Below are positions 52,268-61,215 of a DNA stretch of 64,000 nt, one piece after another. The translations under genes and the position numbers were made by a program. How positions within the stretch are numbered: the stretch's first letter is position 1; every line of letters starts with the position of its first letter. The notes beneath the pieces were generated by a model. The model ran no database searches. It was given only the letters and a program-made list of their open reading frames with translations, and was not told the origin of the DNA. Source of the stretch: Flavobacterium hungaricum (lineage in GTDB: Bacteria > Bacteroidota > Bacteroidia > Flavobacteriales > Flavobacteriaceae); assembly GCF_015182285.1 (NCBI RefSeq), contig NZ_PRDM01000001.1, positions 1,550,001 to 1,614,000 on the forward strand, read 5' to 3'.

Positions 52268-53941
52268 ATGGAATTAAATAAGTACAGTAAGACCATCACT
52301 CAAGATCAAACACAGCCTGCGGCACAAGCAATGTTGTACGGAATTGGTTTAACTGAAGAAGATTTGAAAAAAGCACAAGTTGGTATTGTGAGCATGGGTT
52401 ACGATGGTAATACTTGCAACATGCACTTGAACGATTTAGCAAAAGATGTTAAAAAAGGTGTTTGGGATGTAGATCTGGTCGGACTTATTTTTAATACCAT
52501 TGGTGTCAGTGACGGTATTTCTAACGGAACTGAGGGAATGCGTTATTCATTGGTTTCTCGTGATGTTATTGCAGATTCTATCGAGACTGTTGTGGGTGCA
52601 CAATGGTACGATGGTGTAATTGCAATTCCAGGCTGTGATAAAAATATGCCGGGAGCTTTGATTGCAATGGGAAGATTAAACCGTCCATCAATGATGGTTT
52701 ACGGAGGATCTATCCATTCTGGAAAATGGAAAGGAGAATCATTGAATATTGTTTCCGCTTTTGAAGCTTTAGGTAAAAAAGTGAGAAACGAAATTACTCC
52801 AGAAGATTTTAAAGGTGTGATTCAAAATTCCTGCCCTGGGCCTGGTGCTTGCGGCGGAATGTATACTGCCAATACCATGTCTTCTGCAATTGAAGCATTA
52901 GGAATGAGTCTGCCTTACAGTTCGTCAAATCCTGCTTTGAGTCAGGAAAAAAGAGACGAATGTGCAGCTGCCGGTGCGGCGATAAAAATTTTATTAGAAA
53001 AAGACATTAAGCCAAGAGATATTATGACTCGCAAAGCTTTTGAAAATGCTATTACCATTGTAGCAGTTTTAGGAGGTTCTACAAATGCGGTTATGCACTT
53101 AATTGCAATGGCACACTCTGTTGGCATCACAATCACTTTAGATGATTTTCAGGCAATTAATGACAGAACTCCGGTTTTGGCAGACATGAAACCGAGCGGT
53201 AAATACATGATGGAGGATATTCATGCAGTGGGAGGAATTCCGTCGGTAATGAAATATTTACTAAAAGTAGGACTTATTCATGGAGATTGTTTGACAGTAA
53301 CAGGAAAAACAGTAGCAGAAAATTTAGCTTCAACTCCAGATTTACAAGACGGTCAAGAAGTAATTCACGAAATACAAAAAGCATTAAAACCAACAGGAAA
53401 CATTCAGGTTTTATACGGAAACCTTGCTTCTGAAGGTGCTGTAGCGAAAATCAGCGGTAAAGAAGGAGAATATTTTGAAGGTCCTGCAGTAGTTTTTGAA
53501 GGAGAATTTGAAGTAATTCCAGGTCTTCAAGCCGGAAAAATTAAACCAGGCAGTGTAGTCGTCATCAGATATTGCGGACCAAAAGGTGGTCCAGGGATGC
53601 CTGAAATGCTAAAACCTACCTCGGCAATTATTGGTGCAGGTTTAGGAAGCAGCTGTGCTCTTATAACAGACGGAAGGTTCTCTGGAGGTTCGCATGGATT
53701 CGTGGTAGGACACGTAACACCAGAGGCTTATGATGGTGGTGGAATTGCATTGGTTCAAGATGGCGATATTATTGCTATTGACGCGGTGAAAAACACTATT
53801 GATCTTAAAATATCTGACGAAGAATTCGCAGCCCGTAAAGCAAGCTGGATTCAACCTCCTTTAAAAGTAGACAGAGGAGTTTTACTTAAATATGCTAGAG
53901 CCGTATCAAGCGCTTCAACAGGATGCGTTACCGATAATTAA
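52268..53941 (+). CDS. ilvD: Dihydroxy-acid dehydratase
   Basis: IlvD dehydrates the dihydroxy acids to 2-oxo acids in Ile and Val synthesis and carries an iron-sulfur cluster. The 557-residue protein has Cys ligands in [26 protein letters not shown] and [19 protein letters not shown], and the C-terminal [14 protein letters not shown]. Length is normal. First structural gene after the ilv attenuator. Confidence 0.98.
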   Translation: MELNKYSKTITQDQTQPAAQAMLYGIGLTEEDLKKAQVGIVSMGYDGNTCNMHLNDLAKDVKKGVWDVDLVGLIFNTIGVSDGISNGTEGMRYSLVSRDVIADSIETVVGAQWYDGVIAIPGCDKNMPGALIAMGRLNRPSMMVYGGSIHSGKWKGESLNIVSAFEALGKKVRNEITPEDFKGVIQNSCPGPGACGGMYTANTMSSAIEALGMSLPYSSSNPALSQEKRDECAAAGAAIKILLEKDIKPRDIMTRKAFENAITIVAVLGGSTNAVMHLIAMAHSVGITITLDDFQAINDRTPVLADMKPSGKYMMEDIHAVGGIPSVMKYLLKVGLIHGDCLTVTGKTVAENLASTPDLQDGQEVIHEIQKALKPTGNIQVLYGNLASEGAVAKISGKEGEYFEGPAVVFEGEFEVIPGLQAGKIKPGSVVVIRYCGPKGGPGMPEMLKPTSAIIGAGLGSSCALITDGRFSGGSHGFVVGHVTPEAYDGGGIALVQDGDIIAIDAVKNTIDLKISDEEFAARKASWIQPPLKVDRGVLLKYARAVSSASTGCVTDN

Positions 53942-53944
53942 TAA

Positions 53945-54105
53945 AATAACAATATCAAAAATCAATAGCAATGACAATAACAATATCAAAAATCAAATAG
54001 CAAAAAAAAACAAAAAATCAATTTACAATGTATCATTGAATTTGATTTTTGAGACTGCCATTGAATTTTGATATTGAAATTGAACTTTGATATTGATAAA
54101 ACAAA
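53945..54105. repeat. Stuttered palindromic spacer, ilvD-ilvB gap (family CAATATCAAAAATCAA)
   Basis: Left: AACAATATCAAAAATCAATA, GACAATAACAATATCAAAAA, CAAAAAATCAATTTAC; right: TTGAATTTGATTTTTGAGAC, TTTTGATATTGAAATTGAAC, TTTGATATTG. The arms are inverse. A TTG inside it (54068) gives a spurious N-terminal extension of ilvB. Confidence 0.7.
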
Positions 54106-54112
54106 ATATACT

Positions 54113-55801
54113 ATGAAAATATCAGGGGCAGAAGCCGTTATAAGATGTTTATTAGCAGAAGGAGTAGATTTAATTTATGGTTATCCGGGAGGAGCTATAA
54201 TGCCGGTTTACGACGAATTATATAAATTTCAAGATCAATTACACCACGTTTTAGTTCGTCACGAACAAGGCGCTACACACGCAGCTCAGGGATATGCGAG
54301 AGCAACAGGCAAGGTAGGAGTAGCGATTGCAACTTCTGGTCCTGGAGCAACAAACTTAGTTACCGGAATTGCCGATGCTCAAATCGATTCCACTCCAATG
54401 GTTTGTATTACCGGACAGGTTGGAAGACATTTATTAGGTTCTGATGCGTTTCAGGAAACAGATATTATCGGAATTTCAACTCCGGTTACCAAATGGAATT
54501 TTCAGGTTACAGAGGCTTCTCAAATACCAGAAATAATAGCAAAAGCATTTTATATTGCTCGTTCTGGACGTCCAGGTCCGGTTTTGGTTGACATTACTAA
54601 AAATGCTCAGTTTGACGAATTTGATTTCAGTTACGAAAAATGTACAGGAATCAGAAGTTATGTGCCAGTTCCAAAATTAAAATTAGATAAAGTTGCCGAA
54701 GCTGCAGCATTGATTAACAGTGCCAAAAAACCTTTAATCGTTTTTGGACAGGGAATTATCTTGGGACAAGCAGAAGCTGAATTTAAAGCATTTGTAGAAA
54801 AATCAGGAATTCCTGCTGCATGGACTATTTTAGGACTTTCAGCATTGCCGACTGATCATCCGTTAAATGTTGGAATGCTTGGAATGCACGGAAATTATGC
54901 ACCCAACTTAAAAACAAACGAATGTGATGTTTTAATTGCATTGGGAATGCGTTTTGACGATCGTGTTACGGGTAATTTAAAAACCTATGCAAAACAAGCA
55001 AAAGTAATTCACTTCGAAATTGATCCGGCAGAAGTGGATAAAAATGTTAAAACAGAGGTTGCCGTTTTAGGTGATGTAAAAGAATCTCTAGCAGCGCTTT
55101 TACCATTATTAGATCAAAAATCACATGATTCTTGGCACAACGAATTTAAAGAATTGCATCAAATTGAATTTGATACCGTAATAAAAGAAGAATTAAACCC
55201 AACTGGTGATAAAGGAATTTCGATGGGAGAAACTATCGAGATGATCAACAAACATTCAAAAGGTGATGCGATTATTGTAAGCGATGTAGGCCAGCACCAG
55301 ATGTTTGCCTGCCGATATGCAAAATTTAATTCTTCAAAAAGTAATATTACTTCTGGCGGTTTAGGAACTATGGGGTTTGCACTGCCGGCAGCAATTGGAG
55401 CAAAAATGGGTAAACCAGAACGCGAAGTTGTTGCTATTATTGGAGATGGAGGTTTCCAGATGACAATTCAGGAATTGGGAACTATTTTCCAAACAAAAGT
55501 ACCGGTGAAAATTGTGATTCTAAACAATGAATTCCTTGGAATGGTGCGTCAATGGCAGGAATTGTTCTTTGATAACAGATATGCTTCAACAAGAATGATC
55601 AATCCAAATTTTGTTGCTATTGCAGAAGGATATCATATAAAATCTAAAAAAGTAACACAAAGAGAAGATCTCGATGCTGCCGTGGCAGAAATGCTGGCTT
55701 CAAAAGATTCTTATTTCTTAGAAGTTATGATTGAAAAAGAAAACAACGTTTTCCCAATGATTCCAACGGGAGCTTGTGTTTCTGAAATTAGATTAAGCTA
55801 A
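54113..55801 (+). CDS. ilvB: Acetolactate synthase, large (catalytic) subunit
   Basis: The large subunit of acetohydroxyacid synthase uses ThDP and FAD to form acetolactate or acetohydroxybutyrate. The protein has the N-terminal ThDP domain with catalytic Glu in LVRHEQGATHAAQGYAR, the central FAD domain with GMLGMHGNYAPN and ALGMRFDDRVTG, and the C-terminal ThDP-Mg motif AIIGDGGFQMTIQELGT followed by NNEFLGMVRQWQ. The ATG at 54113 (MKISGAEAVIRCLL) gives 562 residues and the usual start; the upstream TTG frame is in the repeat spacer. Confidence 0.97.
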   Translation: MKISGAEAVIRCLLAEGVDLIYGYPGGAIMPVYDELYKFQDQLHHVLVRHEQGATHAAQGYARATGKVGVAIATSGPGATNLVTGIADAQIDSTPMVCITGQVGRHLLGSDAFQETDIIGISTPVTKWNFQVTEASQIPEIIAKAFYIARSGRPGPVLVDITKNAQFDEFDFSYEKCTGIRSYVPVPKLKLDKVAEAAALINSAKKPLIVFGQGIILGQAEAEFKAFVEKSGIPAAWTILGLSALPTDHPLNVGMLGMHGNYAPNLKTNECDVLIALGMRFDDRVTGNLKTYAKQAKVIHFEIDPAEVDKNVKTEVAVLGDVKESLAALLPLLDQKSHDSWHNEFKELHQIEFDTVIKEELNPTGDKGISMGETIEMINKHSKGDAIIVSDVGQHQMFACRYAKFNSSKSNITSGGLGTMGFALPAAIGAKMGKPEREVVAIIGDGGFQMTIQELGTIFQTKVPVKIVILNNEFLGMVRQWQELFFDNRYASTRMINPNFVAIAEGYHIKSKKVTQREDLDAAVAEMLASKDSYFLEVMIEKENNVFPMIPTGACVSEIRLS

Positions 55802-55805
55802 ATTA

Positions 55806-55871
55806 AAGTTTCATGTTTCAAGTTTTTTGAGTTTCAAGTTGTAGAACGTGAAACCTGAAACTTGAAACAAA
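55806..55871. repeat. Stuttered palindromic spacer, ilvB-ilvN gap (family GAAACTTGAAAC)
   Basis: Left: AAAGTTTCATGTTTCAAGTT, GAGTTTCAAG; right: ACGTGAAACCTGAAACTTGA, AAC. It is the same word family as around the SUKH gene and after hisIE. Confidence 0.65.
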
Positions 55872-55886
55872 AAAAACTAAAAACAA

Positions 55887-56408
55887 ATGGAAGATAAAAC
55901 ATTCACCATATCGGTATATTCAGAAAATAATGTGGGATTATTAAATAGGATATCAGGAATATTCTTAAAGCGACACATTAATATATTAAGTCTAAATGTT
56001 TCAGAATCAGAAATAGAAAACGTTTCAAGATTCATCATTGTAGTAAATACTACAGAAAAATGGGTTCAGAATATTGTCGGGCAGATCGAAAAACAAATTG
56101 ACGTTATCAAAGCTTTTTATCACACAGACGAAGAGACTATTTTTCTTGAAAATGCTTTGTTCAAGATAGCTTCGAATTTATTATTTGACGAAAAACAAAT
56201 TCAGAACATCATCAAAGAAAGCCAGTCAACAATTGTTACAGTTTCAAGAGATTTCTTTGTGATTTCTAAATCTGGAAGACGCTCTGAAATTGAAGAATTG
56301 TATGAAAAGATCAAACCATACGGAATCATGCAGTTTGTACGTTCTGGGAGAATTTCGGTTTCAAAACAAAAAATGGAGATTTCAGCATTGTTAGAAACCT
56401 TCAAATAA
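55887..56408 (+). CDS. ilvN: Acetolactate synthase, small (regulatory) subunit
   Basis: The 173-residue protein has the N-terminal ACT domain (FTISVYSENNVGLLNRISGI, FLKRHINILSLNVSESE) that senses valine and activates IlvB, and a C-terminal domain with VTVSRDFFVISKSGRRSEIEE and FVRSGRISVSKQKM. Length fits the family of about 160-175. Confidence 0.94.
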   Translation: MEDKTFTISVYSENNVGLLNRISGIFLKRHINILSLNVSESEIENVSRFIIVVNTTEKWVQNIVGQIEKQIDVIKAFYHTDEETIFLENALFKIASNLLFDEKQIQNIIKESQSTIVTVSRDFFVISKSGRRSEIEELYEKIKPYGIMQFVRSGRISVSKQKMEISALLETFK

Positions 56409-56495
56409 TCAATAAAAATGTGATATAACAGTTTCACAATCATTTATATATAAATTAATTATTAAATTTCATTTCATTAAATATTTTAAAACAAA

Positions 56496-57965
56496 ATGGC
56501 AAATTATTTCAACACACTACCACTTAGATTACAATTAGAGCAGCTAGGAGTTTGCGAGTTTATGGATCAGTCAGAATTTGCAGACGGAATTGCAGCATTA
56601 GCAGGAAAAAAAGTTGTAATTGTAGGCTGTGGAGCACAAGGTTTGAATCAAGGATTAAATATGAGAGATTCTGGTTTGGATATTTCTTATGCATTACGTG
56701 CAGATGCAATAGCTGAAAAAAGAGCTTCATTTAAAAACGCTTCAGAAAACGGTTTTACTGTTGGTACTTATGAAGAATTGATTCCAACTGCAGATTTAGT
56801 TTGTAACCTTACACCAGACAAACAACATACTGCTGTGGTAAATGCAATTATGCCATTAATGAAAAAAGATGCCACTCTAGCATATTCTCACGGTTTCAAT
56901 ATTGTTGAAGAAGGAATGCAGATTCGTAAAGACTTAACAGTAATTATGTGTGCGCCTAAATGTCCTGGTTCTGAGGTTCGTGAAGAATATAAAAGAGGTT
57001 TTGGTGTGCCGACACTTATTGCGGTTCACCCAGAAAATGATCCAAACGGATTTGGTTTAGACCAGGCAAAAGCTTACGCTGTAGCAACTGGAGGACACAG
57101 AGCAGGAGTTTTAAGATCATCTTTTGTAGCAGAGGTAAAATCAGATTTAATGGGTGAGCAGACAATCCTTTGCGGATTGCTTCAAACAGGATCTATTTTA
57201 TGTTTTGATAAAATGGTAGAAAAAGGAATCGATGCTGCTTACGCTTCAAAATTAATTCAATACGGATGGGAAACTATCACAGAAGCTTTGAAACACGGTG
57301 GTATCACAAATATGATGGATCGTTTAAACAATCCTTCAAAAATTGAAGCTTATGAATTAGCAGAAGAATTAAAAGATATCATGCGTCCGTTATTCCAAAA
57401 ACACCAAGACGATATTATTTCTGGAGAATTCTCAAGAACTATGATGGCGGACTGGGCTAACGACGATGTGAATTTATTAAAATGGAGAGCGGCAACAGGA
57501 GAAACTAACTTCGAAAAAACAGCACCGCAGGAAGCTCCAATTTCTGAGCAGGAATATTTTGATAATGGAGTATTGATGATTGCCATGGTTAAAGCGGGTG
57601 TAGAATTGGCTTTTGAAACAATGACAGAAGCTGGAATTATTGAAGAATCTGCATACTATGAGTCATTACACGAATTGCCTTTGATCGCTAATACAATTGC
57701 TAGAAAGAAATTATTCGAAATGAACCGTGTAATTTCTGACACAGCTGAGTACGGTTGTTATTTATTTGACCATGCTTGTAAGCCTTTGTTAACTGAATTC
57801 ATGAAAAAAGTAGAAACTAATATTATTGGTAAACCATTTTCAACTTCAAACGGTGTTGACAATGCAGTACTTATCGCAGTAAACAAAGAAATCCGTCAGC
57901 ATCCTATCGAAGAAGTAGGAGCTTGGTTGAGAGAGTCTATGACTGCAATGAAAAAAATTGGATAA
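56496..57965 (+). CDS. ilvC: Ketol-acid reductoisomerase, class II (long form)
   Basis: IlvC isomerises and reduces acetolactate with NADPH. The 489-residue protein is the long enterobacterial-type enzyme with two C-terminal knotted domains, not the 330-residue form. Landmarks: [21 protein letters not shown] for NADPH binding, [41 protein letters not shown], and metal ligands in [17 protein letters not shown]. Last gene of the ilv operon; a hairpin follows the stop codon. Confidence 0.97.
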   Translation: MANYFNTLPLRLQLEQLGVCEFMDQSEFADGIAALAGKKVVIVGCGAQGLNQGLNMRDSGLDISYALRADAIAEKRASFKNASENGFTVGTYEELIPTADLVCNLTPDKQHTAVVNAIMPLMKKDATLAYSHGFNIVEEGMQIRKDLTVIMCAPKCPGSEVREEYKRGFGVPTLIAVHPENDPNGFGLDQAKAYAVATGGHRAGVLRSSFVAEVKSDLMGEQTILCGLLQTGSILCFDKMVEKGIDAAYASKLIQYGWETITEALKHGGITNMMDRLNNPSKIEAYELAEELKDIMRPLFQKHQDDIISGEFSRTMMADWANDDVNLLKWRAATGETNFEKTAPQEAPISEQEYFDNGVLMIAMVKAGVELAFETMTEAGIIEESAYYESLHELPLIANTIARKKLFEMNRVISDTAEYGCYLFDHACKPLLTEFMKKVETNIIGKPFSTSNGVDNAVLIAVNKEIRQHPIEEVGAWLRESMTAMKKIG

Positions 57966-57981
57966 TAAATTTAGGGAATTT

Positions 57982-58002
57982 CCGCTTTCTTCGAGAAAGC
58001 GG
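57982..58002 (+). terminator. Hairpin after ilvC
   Basis: CCGCTTTCT pairs with AGAAAGCGG around a three-base loop (TCG). There is no T-run, so it could be an mRNA 3' protecting hairpin as much as a terminator. Confidence 0.6.
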
Positions 58003-58083
58003 GATTTGCACTGTATCAATATTTTGTAATATTTTGAATTAGTAAGCACTTATTAAAAAAATAGGATATAGATGCATATTGCA

Positions 58084-58290
58084 TTCACTTAACTTTTATG
58101 AGTTAAGTGAAGCTGATCCCTTTACCGGGGTATATTTTAGTTGAAATATACTTGCTGAAATTTCTCTTTTTATTAATAACACTGCTGCTTTTTCAAAATA
58201 GGAAAAATACAGCACGGTCTAAAAAAAATTAATTGTTATTGAAATTTGTTAAATTTAAAAAGGCATAATATCTATTTATTATGCCTTTTT
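58084..58290 (+). ncRNA. Structured RNA candidate upstream of acs
   Basis: Three consecutive stems and a terminal hairpin stand in the ilvC-acs gap: TTCACTTAACT/AGTTAAGTGAA (58084-58111, loop six); GTATATTT/AAATATAC (58130-58151, loop six); TGCTG-C-TTTTTC/GAAAAA-TA-CAGCA (58183-58214); and a strong terminator AAAAAGGCATAATA/TATTATGCCTTTTT (58257-58290). The stem-stem-stem-terminator order is that of a small RNA or a riboswitch-like leader. I do not recognise a known family; no tmRNA, RNase P or SRP motif was seen. Strand is set by the T-run. The remaining 156 bases before acs hold its promoter region and nothing else recognised. Confidence 0.55.
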
Positions 58291-58446
58291 TGTCCTTACA
58301 TTTGGTTTGAAAAAGAAAGTTTTAAGATAAATGCATACAATTATCATATTTTATTAAATAAATGTTTTCTTTTAATAAAATTTATGAATTAAATTATTTT
58401 TCGAATACAATCAGATTTAATACTTTTATAAAAAAATCAACAAACG

Positions 58447-60357
58447 ATGAGCTATTACAAAATTGAAAATTTAGAACAATATTTCAAACACTACAATAAG
58501 TCAATAAGAGAACCTAGAAAGTTTTGGGGAAAAATAGCTGAAGAGAATTTTACATGGTACCAGCAATGGGACAAAGTTGTTGATTTTAATATGGCTGACG
58601 CAGAAGTAAAGTGGTTTACTGAAGCTAAAGTTAACATCACCAAAAACTGTATTGATAGACATTTAAGCAAAAGAGGAGAAAAAACGGCAATTATTTTTGA
58701 GCCGAATGATCCTTCTGAAGAAGCTTTGCATATAACGTATAATGAATTATACGAAAGAGTATCAAAAATGGCAAACGTCCTGCGCGAACAAGGTGTTCGT
58801 AAAGGCGACAGAGTTTGTATTTATTTGCCAATGATTCCAGAATTGGCGGTTTCTGTTTTGGCTTGTGCTAGGATAGGGGCGATACATTCTGTAATTTTTG
58901 CTGGATTTTCTGCTTCTGCAGTATCTGCGAGAATTAATGACTGCGAATGTAAAATGGTTATTACTTCTGATGGCGGTTACAGAGGAAACAAAACAATTGA
59001 CTTAAAAGGAATTGTTGACGAAGCCTTAGAAACCTGTCCATCTGTTACAAAAGTTTTGGTAGCGAAAAGAACTAATACAGAAGTTAAAATGAAAGACGGC
59101 CGCGACGAGTGGCTGCAGCCATTATTAGATGTTGCTCTGGATAACAGCGTAGCAGAAATTATGGATGCAGAAGATCCGTTGTTTATTTTGTATACTTCTG
59201 GATCTACAGGTAAACCAAAAGGAATGGTGCATACTACAGCGGGTTATATGGTTTACACCGCTTATACTTTTAAGAATGTCTTCAGCTACGAAGAAAATGA
59301 TATTTTCTGGTGTACAGCAGATATCGGCTGGATCACAGGTCACTCGTATATATTATATGGTCCGTTATTGAACGGGGCAACAACTGTAATTTTTGAAGGA
59401 GTTCCGTCTTATCCAGATTTCAGCCGTTTTTGGGACATTATCGAAAAACATAAAATCACACAATTCTATACTGCACCAACAGCAATACGTTCGCTGGCAA
59501 AAGAAAGTTTAGATTATATTCAGAAATATCCTTTAAAATCGCTTAAAGTTATTGGATCTGTTGGAGAACCAATTAACGAAGAAGCTTGGCACTGGTTTAA
59601 CGACCACGTTGGAGATAAGAGATGTCCTGTTGTAGATACATGGTGGCAGACAGAAACGGGCGGAATATTAATTTCTCCGATTGCATTTGTAACCCCTACA
59701 AAACCTACTTACGCAACTTTGCCGTTACCAGGAATTCAGCCTGTTTTAATGGATGAAAAACGTAACGAAATTGAAGGCAATCAGGTAGTGGGAAGTTTGT
59801 GTATTAAGTTTCCGTGGCCGGGAATTGCCAGAACAATCTGGGGGAACCACGAACGTTATAAAGAAACGTATTTCTCTGCTTTTCCAGGAAAATATTTTAC
59901 AGGAGACGGTGCATTAAGAGACGAAGTTGGTTATTATAGAATTACTGGTAGAGTTGATGATGTTGTAATTGTTTCGGGTCATAATCTTGGAACTGCTCCT
60001 ATTGAAGATGCTATTAACGAACACCCAGCGGTTGCAGAATCTGCTATTGTTGGTGTACCGCACGAAATAAAAGGAAATGCCTTATATGGCTATGTAATTC
60101 TTAAAGAAACTGGTGAAGTTAGAAATAGAGAGAATTTATCAAAAGAGATCAATCAATATATTGCTGACCACATCGGGCCAATTGCAAAATTAGATAAAAT
60201 ACAATTCGTGTCTGGTTTGCCAAAAACACGTTCAGGAAAAATTATGCGTAGAATTTTACGTAAAATAGCCGAAGGAGATTTCTCTAATTTTGGAGATACT
60301 TCAACATTATTAAATCCTGAAGTGGTAGAGCAGATTATGAAAGAAAGAATTTCTTAA
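58447..60357 (+). CDS. acs: Acetyl-CoA synthetase
   Basis: Acs activates acetate with ATP and CoA. The 636-residue protein has the adenylation P-loop YTSGSTGKPKGMVHTTAGY near residue 250, WWQTETGG, YFTGDGALRDEVGYYRITGRVDDV, and the C-terminal TRSGKIMRRILRKIAEG whose first Lys is the regulatory acetylation site in the family. Length is normal. It follows a structured RNA candidate and is convergent with an exonuclease-like gene and a cNMP/CBS/DUF294 gene, partners often found near acs in other bacteria. Confidence 0.97.
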   Translation: MSYYKIENLEQYFKHYNKSIREPRKFWGKIAEENFTWYQQWDKVVDFNMADAEVKWFTEAKVNITKNCIDRHLSKRGEKTAIIFEPNDPSEEALHITYNELYERVSKMANVLREQGVRKGDRVCIYLPMIPELAVSVLACARIGAIHSVIFAGFSASAVSARINDCECKMVITSDGGYRGNKTIDLKGIVDEALETCPSVTKVLVAKRTNTEVKMKDGRDEWLQPLLDVALDNSVAEIMDAEDPLFILYTSGSTGKPKGMVHTTAGYMVYTAYTFKNVFSYEENDIFWCTADIGWITGHSYILYGPLLNGATTVIFEGVPSYPDFSRFWDIIEKHKITQFYTAPTAIRSLAKESLDYIQKYPLKSLKVIGSVGEPINEEAWHWFNDHVGDKRCPVVDTWWQTETGGILISPIAFVTPTKPTYATLPLPGIQPVLMDEKRNEIEGNQVVGSLCIKFPWPGIARTIWGNHERYKETYFSAFPGKYFTGDGALRDEVGYYRITGRVDDVVIVSGHNLGTAPIEDAINEHPAVAESAIVGVPHEIKGNALYGYVILKETGEVRNRENLSKEINQYIADHIGPIAKLDKIQFVSGLPKTRSGKIMRRILRKIAEGDFSNFGDTSTLLNPEVVEQIMKERIS

Positions 60358-60408
60358 GAATTAGAATTTCGAACTTGATAGAAATCGAAGTAAATTCAAA
60401 TTACTATA

Positions 60409-60441
60409 AAAAATGCCTCTTAAATTTAAGAGGCATTTTTT
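60409..60441. terminator. Rho-independent terminator after acs
   Basis: AAAAATGCCTCTTAAA pairs with TTTAAGAGGCATTTTT almost without loop, a 16-base inverted repeat with T-runs in both directions. The rest of the gap to 60614 shows no gene. Confidence 0.9.
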
Positions 60442-60614
60442 TGTTTACAAAGTGTCATAATTCCGGACGAATGAAATTTTTATAGAATTAATGAAACACG
60501 TCTCATTTTTTGCAATAGCATTATTTTTTTCTATAAACGTTCCGTTGGGACTTGTGAGAGTATTATAATATTTATAAAGTTTTGGAATTTCAAAAATTGG
60601 AATTTTACAAAACT

Positions 60615-61211
60615 TTATTTAATTCCCAATCTTGATTTTAGTTTTAAAAACAAAAGTCCAATTCTATAAGCGTCTTCTGAGGAAGAACTTCTGTCGCTTT
60701 TTTGAATTTTATAAATTTCGCATAAATCGTCCAGCGAAAATTGTTTATCATTTATATCGGTCAGTTTTCTATACATTACATCAACATCAAGCGCTTCATT
60801 TTTAAGTCGGCCGCAGTCTAATCTTTCCAAGGCAGCATTGAGCATTTCGATGTCAAAATTAATATGATGTCCTACCAAAATTGAATTTCCGATAAAATTA
60901 ACCAAAGCTTCAAGCGCCTGTGGTTCCGGCATTTTTACCATCTTGCTTTCGATGATAAATTCATTCGAAAGTCCATTGTCCTGCAAGTATTTATATTGTA
61001 ATAAAACAGTTTCAAAATTTTCTTTAATTACAATACTGTCGTCTATAACCGAAAAAGCTCCAAGAGAAAGAATAACGTCCTTATTCGGATTCAAACCAGA
61101 AGTTTCTGTTGATAAAACAACAAATCTATTGGGCTTGGTTTCGAATTTAGTTAAGTATTCTTTCCAGAATTCCGGATAATCTTTATTGATATTTTTTAGC
61201 CAGTCTAACAT
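60615..61211 (-). CDS. DnaQ-like 3'-5' exonuclease fold protein with altered catalytic residues
   Basis: The 198-residue protein has the DEDDh exonuclease layout: ExoI region FVVLSTETSGLNPNKDVILS at residues 30-49, ExoII LVGHHINFDIEML with Asp120, and ExoIII region SDRSSSSEDAYRIGLLFLKL. In active DEDDh enzymes ExoI reads D-x-E and ExoIII has H-x4-D. Here the first Asp position is Ser34 (Glu36 kept) and the His position is Ser175 (Asp180 kept), so two of the residues needed for metal binding and catalysis differ. It may be inactive or use another mechanism. It begins four bases after the upstream DUF294 gene stop codon, so the two are one operon. Confidence 0.85.
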   Translation of the reverse strand: MLDWLKNINKDYPEFWKEYLTKFETKPNRFVVLSTETSGLNPNKDVILSLGAFSVIDDSIVIKENFETVLLQYKYLQDNGLSNEFIIESKMVKMPEPQALEALVNFIGNSILVGHHINFDIEMLNAALERLDCGRLKNEALDVDVMYRKLTDINDKQFSLDDLCEIYKIQKSDRSSSSEDAYRIGLLFLKLKSRLGIK

Positions 61212-61215
61212 ATTT

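Noticed and set aside
54068-54112. TTG-started extension of ilvB
   Set aside because: The extension is encoded by the palindromic spacer; the ATG at 54113 fits the family start.
60491-60568. 25-residue hydrophobic peptide frame (MKHVSFFAIALFFSINVPLG...)
   Set aside because: It looks like a signal segment, but it has no promoter match, lies after the acs terminator in a convergent gap, and nothing supports translation.
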